Positions 42,707-50,985 of a DNA stretch of 64,000 nt are shown here, piece by piece. Location of the stretch: positions 1 through 64,000 of the forward strand of contig DASPXV010000105.1 in NCBI GenBank assembly GCA_035637115.1, written 5' to 3'. The first letter of the stretch is position 1. Each line of letters opens with the position of its first letter. The notes beneath the pieces were generated by a model, which did not search any database, was not told the origin of the DNA, and saw nothing but the letters and a program-made list of their open reading frames with translations. The stretch is from JAICSD01 sp035637115. GTDB taxonomy: Bacteria; Acidobacteriota; Vicinamibacteria; Vicinamibacterales; 2-12-FULL-66-21. A program made the translations under genes and the position numbers.

Positions 42707-45148
42707 TCACTCGGCGCGGAGCGCAAGAATCGGGTCGAGACGCGCCGCGCGGTGCGCGGGGATGAGCGTGGCCGCGAACGACGTCACGATCAGGATGCCG
42801 GCGATCGCGGCGTAGGTCGCGGGGTCGAACGCGTGGACGCCATACAACTGCGTGGCGAGAAGCCGGCTGGCCGGGAAGGCGGCGCCGAGACCGATGCCAA
42901 GGCCCGCCAGCGTCAGCAGGAAACCGTCCTTCATAACGAGCGCGTAAATCTCGCGCCGGCCGGCGCCGAGCGCGACCCGCACGCCGATTTCCTGCCGGCG
43001 CTGCGCGACCGAGTAATTGATCAGGCCGTACACGCCGATGCCGGCCAGCAGCAACGCGGCGACGCCGAAGGTGCCCATCATCGCCGCCGTCAGCCGAAAC
43101 GGCGCCGTCCGGTCCGCGATCAGCGATTCCATCGTGCGTTCCGACCGGATCGGCATATCGCGATCGAACTGGTGCACGGCCTCGCGAATGGCCGGCGCGA
43201 TTGCCGACGGATCGCCGGTCGTGTTTGCGACGATGGCGATGGCGCGGTCCGGTTGCTGGGCGTACGGGAAATACATGTCGGGGTCCTCGGGTCCGTCGAC
43301 GTTCGTGCGCAGCGAGCGATACCGCAGGTCCGGTGCGACGCCCACGACGGTCAGCCACGCGCCCTGTTCACCGCGCCCGTACTTGATGCGCCGGCCGATG
43401 GGATCGGCATCTTTCCACACCTTCGCGGCGAAGGAGCGGCCCACGATCACGACGCGATCGCTGCCGGTGACGTCGCGCACATCGAAGGCGCGTCCGCGCG
43501 CGAGCGGCGCGCCGAGCGCGTCGAAGAACCCGGGCGAGACCGCATGAAAGTACACGCGCACGCCGGCATCCGGCGTGGCGGTGCCTTCGGGCGCAACGAT
43601 GATCGCGCGCGAGCCCCCTGCGAAGGGCACGTCCGATCCGATCGCCGCGTGCTGCACGCCCGGCACGGCGGCGATCCGCGCGACCAGTTCATCCGCGACG
43701 CGCGGCAGGTTTTCCGCGGTGAACTTCTGCGGCAGCGCCACGCGTGCCGTGACCGCGCGATCGGCGCGGAAGCCGACGTCGATGCGCTGAAGGTTGACGA
43801 ACGTCCGCACCATCAGGCCCGTGCCGATGAGCAGCAGCAGCGACAGCGCGACCTGCGCCACGACGAGCGCCGCACGCGTCCGCGCGCGGCGCGGACCCGC
43901 CGAGGATCCTCGCGATCCTTCTTTCAGCAGTTCGTTCACGTCGGCGCGCGAGCCCTGGATCGCGCGCAGGATGGCAAGGAGGAGTCCCGCCGCGACGGTC
44001 GTGCCGAGCACGAACGCCAGGACGCCCCAGTCGAGACGCGGATGCACGAAGCTCGGAAGCGTAGCCGGAGTGAGCGCGACGATGGCATCGATCGACCAGC
44101 CGGAAACGAGCACGCCCGCACCGGCGCCTGCGGCGCTGAGAAGAAGCCCTTCGGCAACAAACTGCCACGCGAGCCGGCGGCGTCCCGCGCCAAGCGCCGC
44201 GCGAATCGCCGTGTCCCGCTGACGGGCGGTCGCGCGCGCGAGCAGCAGGTTCGCGAGATTGGTGCACGCGATCAGGAGCACGAAGCCGACCGCGCCGAGC
44301 AGCGTGAGTAACAGCGGCTGGAGCGAGCCGACGGTTTCCTCTTTCAGACTGAACACGGCGCCGCTGTAGCGCTGATTCGAATCGGGGTACGCCTGTTCAA
44401 GCTGCCGCGCCACGGCGGCGACATCCGCGGACGCCTGTTCGATCGAAACGCCCGGCTTCAGACGGCCCATGATCTGGTGCCATCGCGCGCCGCGCGCCTC
44501 GAAGAACCGCGCGGGCTCGGCGACCGCGAGCATCCCCATCGGCAACCAGATATCGGTGTCGTCATTGAGACCTTTGAACCCGGCCGGAAGGATTCCGATG
44601 ATGGTGAAGGGAGTGTCGTTCAAGCGGATCGACCCGCCGACGGCCGCGGGATTGCCGCCAACGCGTTTCTTCCAGAACGATTCCGAAATAAGCGCGACCG
44701 CGTGTGCGCCCCGCTCGTCATCTTCCTGACGCGAAAACGTGCGGCCGGCAATCGGCGTCGCGCCGAGCATCTCGACGTAGCCGGCGGACACGAGTTCTGC
44801 TGACACCTGCGAGGCCGGCGCGTCCGCGGTCGCGGCGAGCGTCACGCTTTCGCCCGACCACGCGGCGAGCCCATCGAACGAGGATGTGCGCTCGCGCAGA
44901 TCGCGAAAATCCGGTACGGACGTACTCCGGCGCTCGACCGTTTGCCGTTGAACGGTCGTCCAGACCGCCACAAGCCGATCGGCATCCGGAAACGGCAGGG
45001 GATTCACGAGCGCGGCATTGACCACGCTGAAAATAGCGGTATTGGCGCCGATGCCTAACGCGAGCGTCAGAACGGCCACTATCGTGAACGCCGGCGTCTT
45101 CCGGAGCAGACGCGCCGCGTAACGAAGATCCTTCAAGAAGGTGAGCAT
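42707..45148 (-). CDS. FtsX/MacB-like ABC permease, ADOP family (second copy)
   Basis: An 813-residue paralogue of the preceding permease: MLTFLKDLRYAARLLRKTPAFTIVAVLTLALGIGANTAIFSVVNA, MacB_PCD, FtsX halves and final RLDPILALRAE. Start chosen at ATG 45148. The 129-base gap to the next permease is GC-rich and shows no clear promoter, so the three genes may form one transcript. The paralogues are strongly diverged in their periplasmic parts, suggesting different substrates. Confidence 0.92.
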   Translation of the reverse strand: MLTFLKDLRYAARLLRKTPAFTIVAVLTLALGIGANTAIFSVVNAALVNPLPFPDADRLVAVWTTVQRQTVERRSTSVPDFRDLRERTSSFDGLAAWSGESVTLAATADAPASQVSAELVSAGYVEMLGATPIAGRTFSRQEDDERGAHAVALISESFWKKRVGGNPAAVGGSIRLNDTPFTIIGILPAGFKGLNDDTDIWLPMGMLAVAEPARFFEARGARWHQIMGRLKPGVSIEQASADVAAVARQLEQAYPDSNQRYSGAVFSLKEETVGSLQPLLLTLLGAVGFVLLIACTNLANLLLARATARQRDTAIRAALGAGRRRLAWQFVAEGLLLSAAGAGAGVLVSGWSIDAIVALTPATLPSFVHPRLDWGVLAFVLGTTVAAGLLLAILRAIQGSRADVNELLKEGSRGSSAGPRRARTRAALVVAQVALSLLLLIGTGLMVRTFVNLQRIDVGFRADRAVTARVALPQKFTAENLPRVADELVARIAAVPGVQHAAIGSDVPFAGGSRAIIVAPEGTATPDAGVRVYFHAVSPGFFDALGAPLARGRAFDVRDVTGSDRVVIVGRSFAAKVWKDADPIGRRIKYGRGEQGAWLTVVGVAPDLRYRSLRTNVDGPEDPDMYFPYAQQPDRAIAIVANTTGDPSAIAPAIREAVHQFDRDMPIRSERTMESLIADRTAPFRLTAAMMGTFGVAALLLAGIGVYGLINYSVAQRRQEIGVRVALGAGRREIYALVMKDGFLLTLAGLGIGLGAAFPASRLLATQLYGVHAFDPATYAAIAGILIVTSFAATLIPAHRAARLDPILALRAE

Positions 45149-45323
45149 GCGCGCTCCGCAAGAGCCAACCACGTGCCGCCCATCGGCTGTGGCCTAAGTT
45201 ATTGAGCATCCTCAGCTTGGCAGAAGACGGCGGTCGCGCGAGGGTCCCGGCGGTGTCCGATGCCGAACGGTCCGGATCCCATCGTCGCGCAGCCGGATCG
45301 ACGTTTGCGTCGTCTTACACGAT

Positions 45324-45821
45324 ATGGCGGGAGCTCTACTGGCAACGTTTATTCTCCTCGCGAGCCAACAGGCTGCCCCCACACCGCCCGCGGCGAGCTC
45401 CACCGATCTGCCCGTGTCGCTCGATCGAATCCAGCGTGCGCTGTCGGGTCCGTCAGCGCTGGACCTGAAGGAGCAGCATCCGGTCTTCCGGCTGGAAGTG
45501 ATCGGCCGCAAGCCGACGCTGGAAGACATCCTGGGGGAGCGCTTCTGGATCGGACCGACGCCGTACGGCGGGATGACGCACCAGGAGTTCCTCGACATGG
45601 TGACGCCAAAGCTCGCGCACCCATACGCGGGGTTCACCGGGAAGTATCTCGTCGCGGAGACGGCCCTCACGATCGCGGAGCAGTGGGCGCTGAAGCAGGC
45701 CATCAAGAAGTTCCAGAGCGCGCTCACCGACCGGGAGCGTGACGCGGCGCGGAAGGAAGTGATGGACGCGCTCGCCGCCCTCGAGAAGGCCCGCCGCGAA
45801 GCAGGCCTGCCGCCGAAGTAA
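45324..45821 (+). CDS. Exported hypothetical protein
   Basis: A 165-residue protein with an N-terminal signal-like stretch (MAGALLATFILLASQQAAPTPP). A mainly helical domain follows (SLDRIQRALSGPSALDLKEQHPVFRLEVIGRKPTLEDILG, then a C-terminal charged helix KKFQSALTDRERDAARKEVMDALAALEKARREAG). Divergent from the second ADOP permease with about 175 bases between. Family unknown to me. Confidence 0.65.
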   Translation: MAGALLATFILLASQQAAPTPPAASSTDLPVSLDRIQRALSGPSALDLKEQHPVFRLEVIGRKPTLEDILGERFWIGPTPYGGMTHQEFLDMVTPKLAHPYAGFTGKYLVAETALTIAEQWALKQAIKKFQSALTDRERDAARKEVMDALAALEKARREAGLPPK

Positions 45822-45924
45822 CGTCCGCCCGCAGCGGCGTTTGCCGCCCCCGAAGCGCCGTTCGCCGGAAAGCGCGTCCCTACCCGGCCCCGACTGCGTA
45901 ATCTCACGGTGAGAGGAAGCAGTC

Positions 45925-46125
45925 ATGAGCGCGAAAGTTGCCCTTCAACTGAACGCCGCCATCGGCCTGGCGAGTACCCTCGCAGCAGGAGCGATGATCT
46001 CGCTGATGCTGACCCGGCCCGAAGCCATCGCGTCGGCGGTCGCGCAGCGGGAGTACGGCGCCGTGGCGATGGCCATGGTGTCGCAGGTGGCGGGCTGGCT
46101 GCACGCGCTGCTGCGGTTTCTGTAG
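45925..46125 (+). CDS. Small membrane protein
   Basis: A 66-residue protein with one or two hydrophobic helices (AAIGLASTLAAGAMISLMLTRP and VAMAMVSQVAGWLHALLRFL). GAGAGG lies 10-15 bases upstream of the start. It directly precedes the LiaI-like gene and is probably cotranscribed. No family assigned. Confidence 0.55.
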   Translation: MSAKVALQLNAAIGLASTLAAGAMISLMLTRPEAIASAVAQREYGAVAMAMVSQVAGWLHALLRFL

Positions 46126-46138
46126 GAGCGGAGGACTA

Positions 46139-46510
46139 ATGCGTCCCGGTGCAATCGTCGCAGGTTTCATTCTTCTGGGTCTTGGCGTCGCGATGCTGCT
46201 CGATACGACGGGTATGATGCACCTGCATGCGGGACGCCTCGTGGCGCCGTTCATCCTGATTGCGATCGGCTCGGCGATCGTGCTGGATCGCGGCGGCTTT
46301 GTGGCGGAGTATCGCCGCCCAGACGAGGAGGACCGCGTGCGCATTCGGCACCGCCGCCGCGGCGGCCCGTTCGGCGGCCTGTGGCTGATCGGGGTCGGGT
46401 GCTGGATGCTGGTCTCGCAGGCGCATCTCTTCGGTCTGACCTACGGCACGTCGTGGCCGCTGTTCGTCATCCTCGCCGGCGTCATGATGATGTTTCGGGG
46501 TATGCGATGA
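46139..46510 (+). CDS. LiaI/LiaF-transmembrane-region protein
   Basis: A 123-residue protein with four short membrane helices arranged as two LiaI-LiaF-TM units: GAIVAGFILLGLGVAMLLDTTGMM, RLVAPFILIAIGSAIVLDRGG, GLWLIGVGCWMLVSQ and SWPLFVILAGVMMMFRG. An Arg-rich loop (RVRIRHRRRGG) lies in the middle. GGAG precedes the ATG. It overlaps the next gene as ATGA. Family members modulate envelope-stress two-component systems. Confidence 0.8.
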   Translation: MRPGAIVAGFILLGLGVAMLLDTTGMMHLHAGRLVAPFILIAIGSAIVLDRGGFVAEYRRPDEEDRVRIRHRRRGGPFGGLWLIGVGCWMLVSQAHLFGLTYGTSWPLFVILAGVMMMFRGMR

Positions 46511-47220
46511 CAACGCCCGCAGAGACCAGGGGACGGCGGCGGGGCCCGACCGCGCAGGTCGTGCTCGGGCTGATGGTCGTCGCCGTCGGGATCCTGTTCA
46601 CGCTCGACAACCTCGACGTCCTTGACGCGCGGGACTATCTGCAGTACTGGCCCGCGGGTCTCGTCGCGGTGGGCCTGCTGAAACTCTGGCACGCGACGCG
46701 CGACGGGCACGGTTGGTTCGGCGGTCTCTTCTTCGTCGTTGTCGGCACCTGGATGCTCATCGAGCGGATCGTCTACATCACGATCAATGCGCGAGAGCTG
46801 ATGCCGCTGATGCTCGTGTTCCTCGGCGGCTACATGGTGTGGCGCGGGTTCGGCGGCCAGCGGCGCGAACGCGAATCCGACGGACATTCGAGTTTCAGCG
46901 CGCTCGCCATCATGGGAGGCGTCGCGCGGCGGAGCAGCTCGCAAACGTTCCATGGCGCGGACCTCACGGCGATCATGGGTGGATGCGAAATCGACCTGCG
47001 GCAGGCATCGATCGAGCAGGGGGCTGACGCGATCATCGACGTATTCGCGTTCTGGGGCGGCATCGACATCAAGGTGCCGGAAGACTGGACGGTCGCGACG
47101 CGCGCGATGCCGCTGATGGGCGGCGTGGAGGACAAGACGCGCGCGCCTCAGGCGCCGACAGGCAAGCGGCTGATCATTCGGGGGATCGTGGTGATGGGCG
47201 CCGTCTCGGTCAAGAACTAG
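46507..47220 (+). CDS. LiaF-like membrane protein with C-terminal cell-wall-response domain
   Basis: A 237-residue protein. Its N-terminal half has four helices (VVLGLMVVAVGILFTLDNL, YWPAGLVAVGLLKL, GGLFFVVVGTWMLIERI, LMLVFLGGYMVW). The C-terminal half (FSALAIMGGVARRSSSQTFHGADLTAIMGGCEIDLRQASI...) is the LiaF C-terminal beta domain. In Firmicutes LiaF restrains the LiaS kinase. Here the next gene encodes a histidine kinase of a different class, which suggests an analogous control module. Confidence 0.85.
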   Translation: MTTPAETRGRRRGPTAQVVLGLMVVAVGILFTLDNLDVLDARDYLQYWPAGLVAVGLLKLWHATRDGHGWFGGLFFVVVGTWMLIERIVYITINARELMPLMLVFLGGYMVWRGFGGQRRERESDGHSSFSALAIMGGVARRSSSQTFHGADLTAIMGGCEIDLRQASIEQGADAIIDVFAFWGGIDIKVPEDWTVATRAMPLMGGVEDKTRAPQAPTGKRLIIRGIVVMGAVSVKN

Positions 47221-47226
47221 TTTCTG

Positions 47227-48306
47227 ATGCATCCCATCCTGGCGCACCCGGCGCGCCTCGCGGCCTACATCGCGATCTGGGTGCCGCTTGGAGCGCTGCT
47301 CGCGGCGCTGCTCGCGCTCCAGGGAGTTTTCAGCTGGACGCACGCGGGCGCGGTCGCGGTGCCCCTGTCGGTCTCGTACGGTTTCCTGTGTCTCTCGGCG
47401 TGGTACGTGACAGCCGCTTCCCCCGTCGAACGCGTCGGCGGGGCGCGCGTTGCAGTTGCGGCCATCTCGTCGGCCTTCCTCTCGAGCGCCGTGTGGCTGT
47501 TGATCGCGCGCGGCTGGCTGGCATTCATTGAAGCGTTCGGACGCTGGTCCGGGGTGCCCGCCTCGTTCCGCGCCGCGGCGCCGACGCTCTTCGGGTTCGG
47601 CTTCCTTTTGTACCTCCTCGCGATGGCGGTGAGCTATCTCGCGGCGGCGTTCGCCGTGTCGCGCGACGCGGAGCGCCGCGGTCTCGAGCTGCAGGTGCTC
47701 GCCCGTGAAGCGGAGCTGCGCGCGCTGCGCTCGCAGCTCGATCCGCATTTTCTCTTCAACAGCCTCCAGTCGATCAGCGCTCTGACGACCGCCGATCCGG
47801 CGGCGGCGCGGCGGATGTGCATCCTGCTCGCCGACTTCCTCCGCGAGACGCTGGCGCTCGGCTCGCGCCAGCGGATCGCGCTGTCGGCGGAGCTCGCGCT
47901 CGTCCGGCGCTTCCTGGCGGTGGAGCAGGTACGCTTCGGCGACCGCCTGCAGGTGGAGATCGATGCCGGGAACGCGGGTGAGCTTCCGGTTCCACCGCTG
48001 CTCCTCCAGCCGCTTGCGGAGAACGCGGTCACGCATGGCATCGCACACGTCCTCGAAGGGGGAGCCCTCCGCATCCGCGCCGAGCGCAAGGTGGCATCGC
48101 TGCTGATTACGGTCGATAATCCCTGCGATCCGGATCGTCCCGCGGGGCGAGGCACCGGCCTCGGCCTGCGCAATGTCCGCGAACGTCTCGAGAGCGCCTA
48201 CGGAGGGGAAGCGTTCCTGCAGGCGGAGGAGAGCGGCGGCAGGTTCGCGGTGAGAGTGGAGATACCCGTTGGAGAGACCGTGTTGGTTGGAGGTACCGGA
48301 TCTTAG
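47227..48306 (+). CDS. Sensor histidine kinase, LytS/YehU (His_kinase) family
   Basis: A 359-residue membrane kinase with about four N-terminal helices. The LytS-type phosphoacceptor region is LRALRSQLDPHFLFNSLQSISAL, and the ATPase domain has PLLLQPLAENAVTHGI and GTGLGLRNVRERL. It starts six bases after the LiaF-like gene. Its partner is the LytTR regulator downstream, but a 274-base repeat-rich gap separates the two. Confidence 0.92.
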   Translation: MHPILAHPARLAAYIAIWVPLGALLAALLALQGVFSWTHAGAVAVPLSVSYGFLCLSAWYVTAASPVERVGGARVAVAAISSAFLSSAVWLLIARGWLAFIEAFGRWSGVPASFRAAAPTLFGFGFLLYLLAMAVSYLAAAFAVSRDAERRGLELQVLAREAELRALRSQLDPHFLFNSLQSISALTTADPAAARRMCILLADFLRETLALGSRQRIALSAELALVRRFLAVEQVRFGDRLQVEIDAGNAGELPVPPLLLQPLAENAVTHGIAHVLEGGALRIRAERKVASLLITVDNPCDPDRPAGRGTGLGLRNVRERLESAYGGEAFLQAEESGGRFAVRVEIPVGETVLVGGTGS

Positions 48307-48580
48307 AAACGAAGCAACGGAGTTAGCGGAGTTCAACGGAGGTGGTCAACACAAAGACTCAGAGGTCACAGAGACGCACAGAGCGTTGCTCGACAAGGTG
48401 CGCCGCCGGGGGCGGCCTGCGGCCGGCGTCCAGCCGCGCGAAGCGCGGCCCGGCGCCGCACAGAACGTCACGAGATATCCGGTCCTTCAGCGTTGCCCGC
48501 GTTGTCCGCGGCTCGTCTTTCTTCGTTTGCTTCGTTAGCTTCGTTGCTTCGTTAATTAGAATCCGATAACGATAACTCCA
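48307..48580. repeat. GAAGCAACGGAG / CTTCGTTAGC hairpin array between kinase and regulator genes
   Basis: The left arm begins AACGAAGCAACGGAGTTAGC and continues with ACAGAGACGCACAGAG-type units. The right arm ends in TTCGTTTGCTTCGTTAGCTTCGTTGCTTCG. The centre holds GC-rich palindromic pieces (CGCGCGAAGCGCGGC). No gene is visible in this stretch. The final bases before the regulator show no strong ribosome-binding site. Confidence 0.75.
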
Positions 48581-49327
48581 ATGACAGAATCCCCACTCCG
48601 AATCGTCATCGTGGACGACGAGCCGCTGGCCCGGGCAGTGGTGCGCGAGTATGCAGCGGCGGATCCGCAGATCGAGATCGTCGCGGACTGCGCGAATGGG
48701 TTCGAGGCGGTCAAGGCGGTGACGGAGCTGAAGCCGGACCTCGTCCTGCTCGATGTGCAGATGCCGAAGCTCGATGGCTTCGAGGTGCTCGAGCTGCTCG
48801 GGCGCGAGCAGGCGGTTGTCTTCATCACGGCTTACGACCAGTACGCGCTGCGGGCGTTCGAAGTGCACGCGGTCGATTACCTGCTGAAGCCGTTCAGCGT
48901 CGAGCGCTTCCAGGAGGCCATCGAGCGCGCGCGCGAGCGGATGCGCGCGAAGGCGCTCCTGCCGGTCGAGGACCTCGTCCGCGACGCCAAGCCGAAGACC
49001 GGCCACGCCGAGCGTGTGCTGATCCGCGACGGCGCGAACGTGCACGTGCTGCCGGTGGACAAGATCGACTATGTCGAAGCGCAGGACGACTACGTCGCCT
49101 TCAAGTCGGAGGGCAAGCAGTACCTGAAGGACCAGACGCTGTCGTCCGTGGAAGGCACGCTCGATCCTGCGCGCTTCGTGCGCATTCACCGATCGTTCAT
49201 CCTCAACATCGACCGGATCTCGAAGGTCGAGCTGTACGCGAAAGACAGCCGCATGGCGATTCTGCGCGACGGCACGCGCCTGCCGGTCAGCCGCGCCGGC
49301 TATACCCGCCTGTCTCAGCTGCTGTGA
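48581..49327 (+). CDS. LytTR-type response regulator
   Basis: A 248-residue regulator. The receiver domain has IVIVDDEPLARAVV and phospho-Asp in LVLLDVQMPKLDG. The LytTR DNA-binding domain has VDKIDYVEAQDDYVAFKSEGKQYL, RIHRSFILNIDRI and DGTRLPVSRAGY. Partner of the LytS-like kinase, and together with the LiaI/LiaF-like proteins probably part of an envelope-stress response. The next promoter starts immediately after its stop. Confidence 0.94.
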   Translation: MTESPLRIVIVDDEPLARAVVREYAAADPQIEIVADCANGFEAVKAVTELKPDLVLLDVQMPKLDGFEVLELLGREQAVVFITAYDQYALRAFEVHAVDYLLKPFSVERFQEAIERARERMRAKALLPVEDLVRDAKPKTGHAERVLIRDGANVHVLPVDKIDYVEAQDDYVAFKSEGKQYLKDQTLSSVEGTLDPARFVRIHRSFILNIDRISKVELYAKDSRMAILRDGTRLPVSRAGYTRLSQLL

Positions 49328-49328
49328 C

Positions 49329-49367
49329 TTGACACGCGGCTACAAATTAACTATCTAGTTAGTTAAT
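49329..49367 (+). promoter_or_regulatory. Promoter with overlapping TetR-type operator
   Basis: TTGACA at 49329-49334 and TATCTA at 49352-49357 are 17 bases apart. A 22-base palindrome at 49346-49367 (left half ATTAACTATCT, right half AGTTAGTTAAT; 10 of 11 pairs match) covers the -10 region and ends two bases before the regulator ATG at 49370. It is a textbook position for autorepression by the TetR protein. The transcript would be leaderless or nearly so, as no ribosome-binding site fits. Confidence 0.75.
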
Positions 49368-49369
49368 AC

Positions 49370-50002
49370 ATGGTCAGGACCGCCGGGCCCCCTGCCGCCG
49401 CCTCCCGCGAGCGCCTCTTTGCCGCCGCCGCGGCGGAGTTCGCCAGCCGTGGCTACGCGGGGGCCAACGTCGACCGCATCGCCCGCACGGCGCGCCTGAA
49501 CAAGGCGATGATTTACTATCACTTCAAGAGCAAGGCCGCGCTGTACCGCGAGATCCTGCGCGACATGTTCGGCGCCGTTCGCGCAGCCGTGGCCGACGTC
49601 GAAACCTCCGCCGACACGCCACAGAACAAGATTCGCCGCTACGTCGAGGCGATTGCCGCCGCCGCGGAAGCGCGTCCGCACTTCCCGCCGATCTGGATCC
49701 GCGAAATTGCCGAAGGGGGGGAACACGTCGACGCCGCCACCCTCGCATACGTCCGCGACGTCGTCGGCGCACTGGGGCGCATCATCGAAGAAGGACGCCG
49801 CGCCGGCACGTTCGTCGCCGTGAATCCCCTCGTCATCCAGGCCGGCATCATCGCGCCGCTGATGTTCTTTCTCGCCACGACGCGGCTGCGGCAGAAGATG
49901 CAGCGCACCCGGACCGTCCCGGACGCCGGCCTTTCGCGCGATTTCGTCGTTGACCACATCCAGCGCCTCACACTGGCGCAGCTCGAAGGAAAACTTCTAT
50001 GA
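49370..50002 (+). CDS. TetR-family repressor of the efflux operon
   Basis: A 210-residue regulator. The N-terminal helix-turn-helix is RERLFAAAAAEFASRGYAGANVDRIARTARLNKAMIYYHFKSKAALYREIL. The C-terminal domain would bind a ligand, as in CecR (YbiH), which controls ybhGFSR in E. coli. It is the first gene of the operon and sits under an operator-like palindrome. Its stop overlaps the next start as ATGA. Confidence 0.93.
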   Translation: MVRTAGPPAAASRERLFAAAAAEFASRGYAGANVDRIARTARLNKAMIYYHFKSKAALYREILRDMFGAVRAAVADVETSADTPQNKIRRYVEAIAAAAEARPHFPPIWIREIAEGGEHVDAATLAYVRDVVGALGRIIEEGRRAGTFVAVNPLVIQAGIIAPLMFFLATTRLRQKMQRTRTVPDAGLSRDFVVDHIQRLTLAQLEGKLL

Positions 50003-50985
50003 AAAAGAGCGTTGTCCTGGCGGCACTGCTGCTTGCGGCATGCAACCGGGCGCCCGCGGCGAAGGAGGGACGCGTGTCGGGCTACGTCGAAGCCACCGAA
50101 GTACGCGTCGCTGCCGAAGTCGGCGGACGCCTGCTCCAGGTGAAGGTTGCGGAAGGGGATCGCGTCAACGTCGGCGATGTGATTGCACGCGTCGATACCT
50201 CAGACATTGACCTTGCGATCCGCCGCGCCCAGGCAGAGCGCGACCAGGCGCAGGCGCAGCTCGCGCTGTTGCGCGCGGGATCGCGTTCCGAGGACATCCG
50301 GCAGGCGTCCACGCAGGTCCAGTCGGCGCAGGCGGATGTCCGCGGCGCCCAGGCGGAGCTCGATGCCGCGACGGCGGATCTCGAACGGTTCGAGGGGCTG
50401 TTGCGGGCCAACGCTGGCTCGGTGAAGCAGCGGGACGACGCGAAGACCAGGAGCGATGTGGCGCAAGCGCGGCTGCGCGCGGCGCAGGAACGCGCGCAAG
50501 GCGCCGCCGACGCCCTGGCGAAACTCCGCGCCGGCGCGCGGCGGCAGGAGCTCGACGCCGCCCGCGCGCGCGTCGCCGCGGTAGACGCGCAGATGGCATC
50601 GCTCCAGAAGAACGCGAGCGACGCGATCGTGAAGGCGCCCGTCGGCGGCATTGTCACCGCACGCCTGCTCGACACCGGCGAGATGGCCGCACCGGGCGCG
50701 CCTGTCGCTGTGATCACCGACCTCGATCACGCGTGGGCGAATCTCTACGTGGGAGAGCAACTTGTCCCGCAACTGAAGATTGGCCAGACGGCGACGATCA
50801 TCACCGACGCCGGACAGCGGATGCCCGGCACGATCACGTTCATCTCGCCGAAAGCGGAATTCACGCCTCGCAACGTGCAGACCGCCGATGAGCGTTCGAA
50901 GCTCGTCTACCGCGTGAAAGTGACGGCGGACAATAAGAGTGGCGTGCTCAAACCGGGCATGCCGGTCGAAGCGGAGCTTCGGTGA
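49999..50985 (+). CDS. HlyD-family membrane-fusion protein (YbhG-like)
   Basis: A 328-residue periplasmic adaptor with lipobox LLLAACNRAP. It has a biotinyl-lipoyl-like segment (GYVEATEVRVAAEVGGRLLQVKVAEGDRVNVGDVIARVD) and a long coiled-coil hairpin (about 75-200, many Ala/Gln/Arg heptads such as QAERDQAQAQLALLRAG). A C-terminal beta-barrel region contains VGEQLVPQLKIGQTATII. It links the inner-membrane ABC-2 exporter encoded downstream to the TolC-like channel. Overlaps the next gene as GTGA. Confidence 0.93.
   Translation: MKKSVVLAALLLAACNRAPAAKEGRVSGYVEATEVRVAAEVGGRLLQVKVAEGDRVNVGDVIARVDTSDIDLAIRRAQAERDQAQAQLALLRAGSRSEDIRQASTQVQSAQADVRGAQAELDAATADLERFEGLLRANAGSVKQRDDAKTRSDVAQARLRAAQERAQGAADALAKLRAGARRQELDAARARVAAVDAQMASLQKNASDAIVKAPVGGIVTARLLDTGEMAAPGAPVAVITDLDHAWANLYVGEQLVPQLKIGQTATIITDAGQRMPGTITFISPKAEFTPRNVQTADERSKLVYRVKVTADNKSGVLKPGMPVEAELR

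Noticed and set aside
42752..44311. Plus-strand frame of 519 codons opposite the second ADOP permease
   Set aside because: Antisense of conserved permease sequence; Arg/Asp-rich with no recognisable domain.
46441..48336. Minus-strand frame of 631 codons opposite the Lia-like and kinase genes
   Set aside because: Charged low-complexity translation spanning three real genes and their gaps; no signal of coding.
48307..48580. Small plus-strand frames in the kinase-regulator gap
   Set aside because: They translate the repeat array and GC-rich palindromes; no conserved-looking protein and no ribosome-binding site.
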